Assembly (NCBI GenBank): GCA_037447655.1
Contig: JBBHKE010002230.1
Span: forward strand, 64,001-101,321
Direction of reading: 5' to 3'
Length of the DNA: 37,321 nt
DNA from: Zygnema cylindricum
Taxonomy: Eukaryota; Streptophyta; Zygnematophyceae; Zygnematales; Zygnemataceae
In this document: positions 10,143-19,200 of the stretch, one piece after another
Position numbering within the stretch: position 1 is the first letter of the stretch
Layout: each line of letters begins with the position of its first letter
Position numbers and translations under genes: made by a program
Notes under the pieces: model-generated
Told to the model about the DNA's origin: nothing
What the model saw: only the letters and a program-made list of their open reading frames with translations
Database searches by the model: none

Positions 10143-10925
10143 CTCGGAACCAAACCAAGCAAGAAACTTTCACAAAAACCGGTCTGAAAAACAGCAACTT
10201 CAACAGTTGATAAAACCCAAACCAGAGCTACAATAGCTCTGAAAATCTACCACAGTGTAGATAATATCAACATGAACTTACACACAAAATTACAAGTAAT
10301 TTTGCTAACAGATCTGTGAGATATCCACAGATGAAAATGTCAAAAACAGGCTGTACAATTTTTGACTACAAAATGTTCATACCTTCAAAGTTATCTAAGT
10401 CCTACTAATATACACCGAAGCCTATGCTGCTGAACGTACGGAGGCATACCATCCGTACAATAAATACCTGCGGCTCGAACCGAACAAGGTACGTCATACA
10501 AAAAGATTCCTTTACTAATCAACTAACCACACAAAGACAAAATCTACTTAACTAGATATTTACAAAGGAGTAGGATTCTATATGCCACGTCATTTGTCGT
10601 GTATGTGGCTCACACGGACCAGCATTTGTCGGCGGTCTCCCTCAGCCGCGTACATATCACATTCGGCACCGTAAACAAATCTCCATGTGCCATTTTGTCC
10701 TCAAGTGTATATATGCACAAACAATCGGATATTCTGGAGTGTCCTCTTTCTTGTAGTGACTTGTGTCTCGAGAGTGTATACAAAGGTGTACTCCCTACCG
10801 ATCTAGTGGAACATCAATTCTGGTGTGTAATGAAACGAACTTACAACCAAACATATGCTAATTCGTGAAACTTTCTCTCCCTCACACTCGAGGCATAGAG
10901 AGGACTAAAGCTTTCCAAAACAACA
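10087..10925 (-). repeat. Copia 5' LTR (839 bp)
   Basis: Direct copy of 5152-5991, with TG...CA ends. On the minus strand it should carry promoter, transcription start and U5. A TATATA at about 10707-10712 is a candidate TATA box. The gag ATG (10142-10140) lies within it. The bases after its 3' end on the minus strand read GGTCACGGGCCC; they do not start with TGG, so no standard tRNA 3'-end primer site is evident. Confidence 0.95.
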
Positions 10926-10930
10926 ATGTC
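10926..10930. repeat. Target site duplication ATGTC, right copy
   Basis: Exact match to 5147-5151, flanking the copia element. Counting the duplication once, the Gyp1 reading frame is continuous across the insertion point. Confidence 0.95.
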
Positions 10931-12060
10931 AACACCTCCTCATTGGACTGCAGCCTTTCCTACTCGCAGCTGGCACCATTGGACAAACTGCTTACAGGAA
11001 ACACCGGTTGTTTACTCATTAGGTCAGTCACTTATCGCGGATGAACAGCTTGCTTTTGCACAAGTCATGGAAGCAATGACGATTAAAGGTTTGGAATCTC
11101 CTAAATGGAAATTTGGCTCTAATCTCTCTCAATCTAAACATGATCTATTGAACGAAGTGATTCTTCGGAATTTTGACGCTTTTGCTTTCTCTATGAATGA
11201 TCTTGGTCGCCATACCACCTATAAAATGTCTATATATCTAGAAGACGATCGTCCCATTTTCAAGCCGAAACACCGCTTATCTGAAACGGAATGGGAATTA
11301 GTGGACCAACGCTGCACTGAATTAGAGGAAGCTGGCCACATTTATCGGTCGGATTCTACTTTTGCAGCACCCACTGTCATGGCCTGAAAAAAAGATGCCG
11401 ATCGCAAGATGTGCACCGTGAACTCAATGCTAGAACGATACAAGATCGACATCCAATGCCATTGGCCGAAGAAATATTTGATCATGTAGGAGGCGCTAAA
11501 TATTTCAGTATTCTAGATTTACCACAAGGCTTTAACCAGATTGAAATAGAGGAGAAGGATAGGCATAAAACCGCCTTTTGGGGTAGTGATGGTCGTTGGG
11601 AGTGGTCTGTCATGCCTTTTGGACTTAAGTACGCCCCCGCAGTTTTTCAAAAAGTAATGGATTCAGTTTTAGGTGGTTGCATGTTTGCACAATGTTATAT
11701 CGATGATTTGATTATCGCCTCCGCCACAATTGAAGATCACGCAGCTCATATCGAATGGGTGCTAACTGAACTGAAAAAGGTCGGATTAAAATGTCATCCA
11801 GCTAAATGTACTTTTGGGTGCGTGGGTTTGCCTAACCTTGGACATTTCATTTTCTCCGAGGGAATCACACCACTTGAAGCAAAAACTGAGGCTATCCAGC
11901 AAACTGCCAACCCTCGTTGATCTCACGAGGCTTCGAGCCTTCCTAGGATTAGCCAATTATTATCGCAGGTTTATTTCGAGTTTCAGCACTATCGCTTCAC
12001 CATTGAACGATTTGCTCAAGAAAGAAGATCCTTTCGTTTAGGGACCTGATCAGATTTCAG
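10926..12060 (+). pseudogene. Gyp1 reverse transcriptase, broken
   Basis: The first 150 codons after the copia insertion carry the RT N-terminal blocks (FKPKHRLSETEWELV, LEEAGHIYRS, FAAPTVM). A TGA (11385-11387) plus an A-run frameshift follows. The next frame has HRELNARTIQDRHPMPL, FSILDLPQGFNQIEI (first catalytic Asp), AFWGSDGRWEW, MPFGLKYAPAVFQ and the CYIDDLIIAS catalytic box (YIDD). Compared with Gyp2, an extra C near 11900 shifts the frame again before LRAFLGLANYYRRF. A TAG at 12039-12041 sits where Gyp2 has Trp. Clear Ty3/gypsy RT; not translatable as one protein. Confidence 0.93.
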
Positions 12061-12650
12061 GGTTCCAGAAGTTGAAAGATGCCCTCTCTAGTGCTCCAAT
12101 CCTCCGACCTCCTAACCACAAATTACATTTCTGCCTACAAACAGACTTCAGAAAGCCTGACATTGCTGCCATCTTAACTCAGCGTGTTAGACATTGCTGC
12201 CATCTTAACTCAGCGTGAACTAACAGGAGAAGAATACGTGGTCGCTTACGCAAGCAGGAGTAATAATCGTGCGGAGTCAAATTACACTAGTTATGAAGGA
12301 GAATGTCTAGCATCATTTTGGGGCATTGTACACTTTCGTCACTACCTTTACGGAAAACTGTTTACCCTTCTAACTGACCATCAGCCTTTACATTGGCTGA
12401 TGACGAACGATAAATTGTCAAAAAAATTAGCGCGATGGGCATTAATTTTACAAGAATATGATGTGGAAATAACTCACCGTCCAGGATTACTTAGTTTAAA
12501 TGCAGATGGCATTTCACGAAATCCTTTGCCAAGGACCACAGACAATGGAGTTCGGCAGGATTTCGATGACGACTTAGCTACTATGTCACCAAGGTTTTAT
12601 ATCACACATTCTTTAGCCTCGCTGCCCCACTCTCGTTCTGCCCCGGATCC
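12061..12650 (+). pseudogene. Gyp1 RNase H domain
   Basis: RNase H landmarks: TDF (first Asp, near 12143), YVVAYASRSNNRAESNY, YEGECLASFWGI (Glu), LLTDHQPLHWLM (Asp), HRPGLLSLNADGISR (Asp). All four acidic positions are present. A 31-bp-period duplication at 12159-12217 shifts the frame, so the main part reads from 12184 in the next frame. The following 47-bp duplication restores the original frame (31 + 47 = 78). Confidence 0.92.
12159..12217. repeat. 28-bp unit duplicated with period 31
   Basis: GACATTGCTGCCATCTTAAC... occurs at 12159-12186 and 12190-12217, separated by TTA. Gyp2 has a single copy at the matching place, so the duplication arose in Gyp1 or its recent lineage. It shifts the frame. 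Confidence 0.95.
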
Positions 12651-12740
12651 ATGGCGAGACGGAGCACTAATTCTTTTCCTCTCCTCACAAACCATCCATG
12701 GCGAGACGGAGCACTAATTCTTTTCCTCTCCTCACAAACC
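12647..12740. repeat. 47-bp tandem duplication
   Basis: ATCCATGGCGAGACGGAGCA... starts at 12647 and 12694, a period of 47 bp. Gyp2 has one copy. It lies between RNase H and integrase and shifts the frame by two. Confidence 0.95.
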
Positions 12741-13895
12741 TTCCGACCAGGCGCTACATCCGAGGAGGAGGAACGAGTAAAGAAAAGGGCTAAAAATTAT
12801 CTTTGGTTAGGTGGTTCGCTAGTTCGATTGTTAGCGGACAGTAGTCACAGACACATGCCTCGCCCGACTGAACGTCTCTCGCTGATTGAACAAATTCACT
12901 CCGAGCTGGGTCACTATGGGACCAAGCGCACCTTAAGCTTGCTGCAGGCACGCTATTGGTGGTCTGGGATGCAATCTGATGTCGCAGCGATATTGCACAA
13001 GTGTGCAATATGTGATCGTCTACGTACCTCTTTTAGCAACCAGCAGACTACCCTTCAACCATTACCCATCAAGGGGTTATTTTACCGCTGGTCGTGCGAT
13101 TTAGCAGGCCCCTTCCCGATATCCCGGAGGGGGAAACAATATATAATGATCATGATTGAAAATTTTAGTAAATGGGTTGAAGTAGTAGCTTTACCACACA
13201 AAACTGCTAAGCTCACCACCTCCGCTTTTCAAGAATATGTCCTTATGAGATACGGCGCTCCAGCAGAAGTCCTCACAGATCAAGGGACTGAATTTCGCGG
13301 AGAATTCCAAGAAATGCTAGATGACGCTCTCATAGATCATCGTCGAACAAGCCGCGATCATCCACAGGCTGATGGATTGGCAAAACGTGCAGTTCAGGCC
13401 TTTAAGTGGGCATTAAGCAAGCATTGCTTGGAGAAACATATAACGGTGTGTGACGAGTCACTTGGCTATATTGGGATGGGGTATCGAATGTCGGTACAGG
13501 CAAGTCTTCCTAATTTCAGTCTGTACTATGTCTTATTTGGGCGTCAACACTTGCTGGGTAGAAATATCCAGAAAGCCGCAAGCTTTCCTCTTCCCTTACT
13601 GTTTGATGGGGTTTTTCTATAAGAACTTACTAACAGGGCGCTGCTTTTTGCTCGAGAGATGCCCATGGCTTTTGACAACCTGCAGATCGCCTAGCACACA
13701 GATACTTTGCGCTTTGCCACTACACGCAACGGCGGCTAGCGGCCACAGCAGAAGCCTTACCGAGTGGGAGATTATGTCTACTTACGGCGCCAATCTTTCG
13801 ATACCTTGGACACAAATGTTTCACCTCATATTCTCTGAATAATCGAAGTAGATACGAATGGCATATTAGGACTTCAAGGAGCACATACGCAAACC
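12741..13895 (+). pseudogene. Gyp1 integrase, catalytic Glu replaced by Lys
   Basis: The frame shows an HHCC zinc finger (HSELGHYGTKRTL ... CAICDRL) and core Asp residues in SCDLAGPFP and LTDQGTEFRGEF. At the place where gypsy integrases have a catalytic Glu (HPQxDGxxE) it reads HPQADGLAK. This Lys is shared with Gyp2. The core ends at TAA 13620-13622. The C-terminal part continues in the same frame with further stops (a TAG where Gyp2 has Gln, a TAG where Gyp2 has Tyr, a TGA where Gyp2 has Arg) up to the PHD finger. It would splice cDNA into host DNA; this copy cannot. Confidence 0.92.
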
Positions 13896-14168
13896 TTGCG
13901 GGAGCATTTGAAGAACTGTGCTCCATGTTATTTACCGGATCTGTCCCAAGACATGGACCCTATGCGTATGCCTATCACTGAGGCTACAGAATGCACACTT
14001 TGTAACCGAGCTGACGGAGAAACATCAATGCTTCTATGCGACCATTGCAACCAGGGATTTCACATGGAGTGTTTGGTTCCTCCGTTAACAGCAGTTCCAG
14101 ACGGTCATTGGTTTTGTCACGGCTGCCGAGAGTTACCAGTCGTATTGGCCAGCTCTTTGGCTGGCTAA
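13896..14168 (+). CDS. Gyp1 C-terminal PHD finger
   Basis: An intact 90-codon stretch in the integrase frame ends at a natural TAA. It contains a full C4HC3 PHD zinc finger: CTLC, then LLCDHC, HMEC and WFCHGC, with the classic PPL...VP.G.W spacing before the last pair. PHD fingers bind histone H3 tails, often reading Lys4 methylation. At the end of a retrotransposon integrase it would most simply steer integration to particular chromatin, the job chromodomains do in chromoviruses. Only the zinc ligands and hydrophobic core can be judged here; which histone mark it reads cannot. The start given is the first in-frame ATG after the last stop and is probably not a real initiation site. Confidence 0.9.
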   Translation: MREHLKNCAPCYLPDLSQDMDPMRMPITEATECTLCNRADGETSMLLCDHCNQGFHMECLVPPLTAVPDGHWFCHGCRELPVVLASSLAG

Positions 14169-14173
14169 AGAGT

Positions 14174-14189
14174 TGGGGGGGGAATAAAC
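14174..14189 (+). other. Candidate Gyp1 polypurine tract
   Basis: A G8 run followed by AATAAAC comes a few bases after the pol stop and directly before a TGAGCCTCC block. Gyp2 has the same arrangement at about 22586-22603 with a longer G run. Position and composition fit a plus-strand primer. Confidence 0.55.
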
Positions 14190-14383
14190 TGAGCCTCCTA
14201 GCTTCCTCTCTCACTCTACCTTTTCCTTTTCTTGTAATATATTTATTTGTTGTTTGCTGCTTGTACATAATTATTCTCACTTGTTTTTTGAGATTTGAAT
14301 GACTTTCTCGTTTATTTCGTTATCATATATCTTTCAGTTGGTTGTGTTGCATGTTTATCATAATCGTTGTCACATGCACGACA
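14190..14383 (+). repeat. 194-bp TG...CA repeat, copy 1 (possible short LTR)
   Basis: Begins TGAGCCTCCTAGCTTCC and ends CACATGCACGACA. It is homologous to 22604-22796 and 23715-23907, and homology in all three stops at the same ...GACA. Either a short LTR or a conserved 3' tail of the gypsy family. No matching 5' copy is visible in the window. Confidence 0.7.
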
Positions 14384-14439
14384 ATTACCTGAGCTCTCGA
14401 CGTCCACAACGTCCATAGGATCTTCATCCTCACCACGGC

Positions 14440-15690
14440 CAAAAAGAAGGAGGTAAGTGCGGAAGGGAAACGATGAGATGTCTCCCCATGATAGACTTCT
14501 GGTCGCAGCCGAGGCCATGGTGGAGGAGGACCAGAGGAGAGCTATTACAACCCTTGCTAGCAAGGGGAAGGAAAGTGAAAGCAGTGGGGGAAAGGATCAG
14601 AAAATTCACGGGATCTTCATTACAATCCGCTCCGAGAGGGTTATCGAGAGGACAAAGGTGACCATGAGCTCACAGAAGCGGAAGAACCCAAGAAGAGTCC
14701 GACATCCCCGCCAGAAGAGAAACGCTCCTCTGATTTGGAGGTGTGGAGGGACCTCAACAAAGAAGCAATGCTGATGAGCAATCTCCGGAAAGCTCTGAGA
14801 AGAGGGCGGAAGAGCGGTACCCTAGCGAGGAAGATGTATATGTCCTCCCACGGGAAAGAAGGATAACAGAGGAAGAAAGCTAAAGGGAGGAAGAAATACC
14901 CAATTACGTACTTCCACTACCTGCCGATCCCGAAAACCCAGATCTCAACTTCAGTTTTGGAAAAAGGCTCTTTTGGAAACCATCGGAGTGGCCAGCAGAG
15001 TGGCGCAGGGAAGCCCGGGGAACCACTCAACATCCTCGCCCATGTGCTTTCTCACCCCGCGTGGAATTTTATTAGAATGGCAGATCTAGGGAACAATCAT
15101 AAGGGCTACGTGCAGCTTAACCCTCACTCCTTGCCGTTTGTAGAGGTGGTTGAGGACCACTACTGCTATCGTGTGGATGACCCTGGCCTACTCCGGCAGT
15201 ATCATCTATGGGACGTCTGTCTCCACCACTTCATTACACAAGCCGAGGTCACACTCGAAGTACGAGCGCTTAAACTGGTGCGAAACAACGCGCTGCAGCG
15301 GGCATGAGCAGCCCGGAAACATTCATCCTTCAAGCTAAAGAAGGTGCCCCTATGGGAACCCGAAATGGAAGAAGAGGAAGCAGCATCCGCGTCTCCCCAA
15401 AATTCGGCACCGGTGGAACCAGATCTTCCCCAACCGCAACCTTTAGCACCAAAGACTATCCCAAAGGGGGGGAATGAAGATCTGAGATGGCGAATCACTT
15501 GGCGATGGCTAGCAGTCGCCGATCATCACATAGAACTACTGGACACGAAGTACCAAGACCTCCTAGGTCAGTTCAATGAGATGAAGGACAACCACCACCA
15601 GCTCCTCCGACGGACCAACTTACTCCACCAAGAGTTCCAAGAGTTTCGCCGCGAGACCTTCGAAATACTGTGGCAACTTTAGTTTCCTTA
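14440..15690 (+). pseudogene. GC-rich broken ORF region of unknown family
   Basis: A sharp rise in GC and codon-like texture compared with both flanks. Three frames carry protein-like stretches in turn. There is a charged, Glu/Lys-rich N-part (14457-14774), then an acidic and Pro-rich stretch around 14810-15050 with a TAA in it. Then 14957-15307 (MADLGNNHKGYVQLNPH, DDPGLLRQYHLWDVCLHHF), a TGA (15305-15307), and in the same frame a Glu/Pro-rich linker and a likely coiled coil to TAG 15680-15682. I do not recognise the family. It could be a gag or accessory ORF of another retrotransposon or a captured gene fragment. Confidence 0.45.
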
Positions 15691-16153
15691 GAGTATCAGA
15701 ATTTAGCGGGACATTGAATTCCTAATGGAGGGTACTATAACAAGGTTACAAGGACTTAGTGGTTTGAGCGTAAAATGGAGCAGCTGCTAAGACTGTGGTG
15801 TTCAACAACGCTGCTTCTATGTCAAAGCAGCGCAGCTGCGATGTCGGACTAGCGTAGCATCGCAACTTAGCAACGCAACAGAATGTGGTAGAAGTAGCAC
15901 TTTTAAAACCAAGTGTATTTAGGACACGTCACACCGAGGATTGCCACGTGTATATAGCAGTACAGTTGTAGTGCTGAGATGTTTAGTGGCTAGCTAGTTT
16001 AAATGACTGTTGACTTGAGGAAAAAAGGGACTTTTAGAGTGAGTGTACTCGGTGCAAAATCTTGTATTCTCTTCTCCCGAATTAATATACTCTTGAGCTC
16101 TTCCTTGTGGATGTCGTGTGCTTTTACTGTTGCTACGAGTGGTTACGAGTGGT
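15691..16153 (+). promoter_or_regulatory. Non-coding stretch with promoter-like motifs
   Basis: No coding frame of note. GCCACGTGTATATAGCAG near 15942-15960 combines a G-box-like CACGTG with a TATA-like TATATA. About 110 bases further on, AATTAATATA precedes a T/C-rich stretch. This looks like a retrotransposon LTR or a Pol II promoter, but there is no second copy in the window to prove an LTR. Confidence 0.3.
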
Positions 16154-16565
16154 TTTTATAAGCATTCCGTTGTGCATTGTAGTGTTTTTTTACTCCTTTT
16201 ACAGGAGGTTTAAGTGTGAATGGAGCTCCTTTCACCTTCCATCTTTGAGATAATAACCTGTTTCACATGCTTTTATGTACACGGGACAAAATTTGTACAA
16301 ATGACCATTATTGTAGCAATAAACACAGCTTTCATACTGTTGATAAGACTAATTTCCGTTTTTATAAGCATTCTGCTATGCATTGTAGTGTTGTTTTACT
16401 CCTTTTACAAGAGGTTTTAGTGTGAATGGAGCTCCTTTCACCTTCCATCTTTGAGATAATAACCTGTTTCACAGGCTTTTATGTACACGGGACAAAATTT
16501 GTACAAATGACCATTATTGTAACAATAAACACAGCTTCCATACTGCTGAAAAGACTAATTTCCTT
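16154..16565 (-). mobile_element. Copia gag fragment, two 206-bp tandem copies
   Basis: Two units starting GTTTTTATAAGCATTC (16154 and 16360) each contain a minus-strand match to the zinc-knuckle part of the copia gag at about 9320-9480. They are related to but distinct from the intact element. Both have lost coding capacity. Confidence 0.85.
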
Positions 16566-16595
16566 GAAATATATTATCTCTCTGAAACTTATGAC

Positions 16596-16783
16596 GGTAT
16601 TTTTTGAGGAATATATTATCGATTCTGGGAGTGTATTTAATCGATATACTCCTCAATGAGTCACTATAACACTAATTCTGGTTCGTAGTGAACCGGGCTT
16701 ACTGAAAAACATTCTATGTCTCGAAACTTTCTTTTCGTCACATTCCGAGACATAGAGTGGACTAAAGCTTTCCTAAAACAACA
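16596..16783 (-). mobile_element. Copia LTR outer-end relic
   Basis: It matches the outer end of the copia LTR (compare 10745-10925) and ends ACTAAAGCTTTCCTAAAACAACA, like the LTR terminus CTTTCCAAAACAACA. It lies next to the gag fragments with the intervening part missing. So this is a collapsed relative of the copia element, in the same orientation. Confidence 0.8.
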
Positions 16784-17133
16784 GCCTAGACATAGCATTA
16801 ATAGAAAGATAATGGTCCTACAACGTTCAAGACCTGCAATTAACTACTTAACTTACGCCTTTATAACCTCATTTTTTGAGTTGTTAGACTTTCCACTCTC
16901 ACTGTGAAACACTCACTGTAACTGTACAAAAAAATACTAAATACATTATTAAATTATTATATTATTACATTATAATTATATTAAATAATATATTTTAGAT
17001 TTCATATCATACATCATATTATGGTTTACATTACATCAAATCATATGTTACCTTATGTTTTGTAAATAACTAACAGACTACATAAACCAGAAGATAAACA
17101 AAAAACTTAAAAAATAAACAGATTGTGAATTAC
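16784..17133. other. AT-rich spacer, no feature seen
   Basis: AT-rich sequence with TTATTATATTATTACATTA-type simple patterns around 16930-17040. No coding frame or RNA gene is supported. Confidence 0.6.
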
Positions 17134-17300
17134 CTCTGCCTTTCTGTTTAAGGCTTACATATCAGCAACATAATCAGTAACAGCCAATAAAACTTCCTTA
17201 TCCTAAAAGTCAATATCGAGAAGCTCCTTTCAGATTTTTTAAATCACTTCTTCCAGGTCGATCATTTCTGCATCGAATCCTTCGACTGCTTCTTGAAATT
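17134..17300 (-). pseudogene. Exon-like segment with in-frame stops
   Basis: On the minus strand the text reads coherently as protein, for example AVEGFDAEMIDLEEV and, further on, DKEVLLAVTDYVAD and ALNRKAE. It ends at a good donor, GAG|GTAATT (17134/17133). Four stop codons (TAA, TGA, TAG, TAA) lie in that frame. It is either a decayed last exon of the candidate gene upstream, or a stop followed by 3' UTR that only resembles protein. Confidence 0.35.
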
Positions 17301-17648
17301 TAACAATTTCCAGTAAAAAGAGTTTTAGTAAAAAAAAATTGAAGCGGCAAAAAGCATAGACAACTGCAGCTACGGCGACCGCTTCGCAAGTCAAAAAACA
17401 AACATACATCTTTCTCCAAATCCACAAAAAGACAAAAATTTAAAAACTTCCATTTATTATTTTGACTGATTCAATGTTATTCCAATAAAATTTATCTCAG
17501 ATAAGTGTATTTACCTCGAGACAAGCTGCGAGAGTTGTAGTCATGCTCATTTCCTTTTCTTTCGCTGCTGGTAAAGCGGTCGTTTTTGCGCGGCTGTAGC
17601 TGCCTGAGTTCCCCGAGTCCTGAAATGTATTGCCCTACTAGGAGCCCC

Positions 17649-17718
17649 AAGATTGAATGTCGCGCTACCAAACCCGTAGCAGCAAGATTGGATGTCGCGC
17701 TACCAAACCCGGAGCAGC
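17649..17718. repeat. 35-bp tandem duplication
   Basis: AAGATTGAATGTCGCGCTACC... repeats at 17684 with two mismatches. It lies in exon-like block 4 of the candidate minus-strand gene and shifts its frame. Confidence 0.93.
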
Positions 17719-17899
17719 AGGATGGTCTTGGGAAGCTTCTCAGATGCGAAGACCGACCCCCGCAAGACAGGCATTTTTGGGCGCTGCTTTCTCTGCAAGA
17801 GCCTGTGGAGGGAAAGAAGGAAGAAGGAATCAGGGTTTAGAGCTACGGATAGCAAGGAAGAACGGAAGAAGGGAAGGAGGAAAAAGCGTACAATTATAT

Positions 17900-18355
17900 T
17901 GGATTACATTTTATACCATACTAAGGTTTATACTATATGATATATTATATTCTATATAATATTTTATATTATATTTTATGTTATATTATATTTCATCTAT
18001 TACTAAATTATTTAATTATTGTATTATTATATTCATATGTTATTACATTATTATATTAATAAATTATTATATTATCATATTGCTACATTATCATACTATA
18101 AAATAATAGTACTAAAATGGAATAATCTAATAATGCAACACTCTAATAATGTAATAATCAAATAATGTAATAATAGAATAATGTAACAATGTAATAAAGC
18201 AATAATGTAATAATGCAATAATGTAACAATGTAATAATGTAATAACGTAATAATGTAATAATGTGATAACGTAATAATACAATAATTTAATAATGTAAGA
18301 ATGTAATTTCCGACCAGATTTCAGACTCTTTTCGAAGTATATATATATATATATA
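17900..18355. repeat. AT-rich degenerate repeats (TAATG-type and TA runs)
   Basis: Simple patterns: ATATTATATT (17940-18100), then many copies of GTAATAATGTAATAATG-like text (18120-18310), then TATATATATA (18338-18355). On the minus strand this would lie in the intron between candidate exon blocks 3 and 4. Confidence 0.85.
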
Positions 18356-19200
18356 GCTCATGAATTACCAGTCAATATTTGTCATGCGCACAATACCCGC
18401 AACTGATAAAAATAAAAAATGCAAGAATCAAACGTACAAACTTACCAGAGATACAGCAAAGTTCTCCAATGCATTGCTACAAAGAAAAACGTCTCGAAAA
18501 GTTAACGGCGCACTGCTGATGTCTCGATCGTAAGAATCTGCAATCTGAAAATAACAATTGTATAAATCAATGCGAAAGTGACAAATGAATCAATTCAGGC
18601 CACACTCTTGGTCTTATAAACAAATGAGAAAATTGAGAAGGTTAAGCTTGCAATGGCATTTCCTTCTGAATTAAGCAGTTGTAAACAAAAGAGCTCCACG
18701 ATATGTCCGTGGCCTATCGGAGCAGATATAAAAAAAAAAAAACAAATACAAAAACCCTCGTCGGAATCCACAATTTGGTGATGGGGCTTGTTCCGTTCAA
18801 CAACCGTCTAATAAACTGATCCAACAACAGTAGATCTGCAGCTCACCATTGTAACACAACTTGGTTGCCCGGACTCTTCGTCAATTTCCTGTTCTACATG
18901 TGGAGAAGTTGGGGTTGAAGGGCTCCCATCGTTTTTTTTACTGCTCTTCTCTGCCTTTTCCACGAGTAGTTTTTGCATCTCGATCGAGGTCCTTCAGGGC
19001 ACTGAGCCAGCGAGCCAAAGCTTGGGTTCTTCCCTCGAGCATTCAAGGAAACCTCATCTAAGCGTCTCACAGCATGTTTGAAATTGTTGTGATACTTTTC
19101 TCCCTGGAACAAACAAACAAACAAATTTGACACAATTAAGTTCATGAAAATGCCTTCTTACAACTCCGCTGTAGAAGGCATTCTCCAAGAAATTTGCCGT

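Larger units (their letters stand above)
5152..10925 (-). mobile_element. Full-length Ty1/copia element, minus strand, nested in Gyp1
   Basis: Two direct LTRs of about 840 bp flank a single-frame gag-pol read on the minus strand in the order gag, zinc knuckle, protease, integrase, RT, RNase H. Integrase before RT is the Ty1/copia arrangement. The ends are TGTTGTT...AACAACA and the target duplication is ATGTC. I counted about 22 differences between the LTRs by eye (roughly 97% identity), so it is not a very recent insertion. From ATG 10142 to the RNase H end the frame never shifts, but it carries five nonsense codons (first bases on the minus strand at 9470, 9128, 7673, 6839 and 6707). Confidence 0.95.
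1340..14383 (+). mobile_element. Gyp1: decayed Ty3/gypsy element with DNMT and PHD domains, split by a copia insertion
   Basis: Domain order on the plus strand is gag, two CCHC zinc knuckles, retropepsin-like protease, C5-cytosine methyltransferase, RT (YIDD), RNase H, integrase (HHCC plus DDE-type core) and PHD finger. RT before integrase is the Ty3/gypsy arrangement. The element is interrupted at 5151/10926 by a copia element with an exact 5-bp target duplication. It is broken by nonsense codons, A-run frameshifts and two short tandem duplications, so it is not autonomous. A G-run plus AATAAAC at 14174-14189 is a plausible polypurine tract, followed by a 194-bp TG...CA block that may be a short LTR. 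The left end is not resolved; 1340 is the inferred gag start, not the element boundary. Confidence 0.88.
17515..19200 (-). pseudogene. Candidate spliced host gene or gene relic, four exon-like blocks
   Basis: Four minus-strand blocks have GT...AG borders. Block 1 is 19162 to about 19200, ending AATGCCTTCTACAGCGGAGTT|GTAAGA. Block 2 is 18847-19103, with acceptor TTTGTTCCAG|GGAGAAAAG and donor ACAATG|GTGAGC. Block 3 is 18446-18544, with acceptor TTATTTTCAG|ATTGCAG and donor CTCTG|GTAAGT; it is 99 bp, fully open and phase 0 at both ends. Block 4 is 17515-17802, with acceptor CTCCACAG|GCTCTTGCAG and donor CTCGAG|GTAAAT. Block 3 encodes SYDRDISSAPLTFRDVF and CSNALENFAV. Block 2 needs a frameshift (257 bp), and block 4 has stops and a 35-bp duplication. 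I do not recognise the family. The regular phase-0 junctions favour a real gene, now probably damaged. Confidence 0.45.

Noticed and set aside
5152-10925. RIP-like G:C to A:T hypermutation of the copia LTRs
   Set aside because: Differences between the LTRs noted by eye are a mix of transitions and transversions without clear C-to-T bias.
16220-16659. Two plus-strand frames starting with the same eight residues, as a possible small gene family
   Set aside because: They are antisense shadows of the duplicated copia zinc-knuckle fragment; the same text occurs opposite the intact copia gag near 9329.
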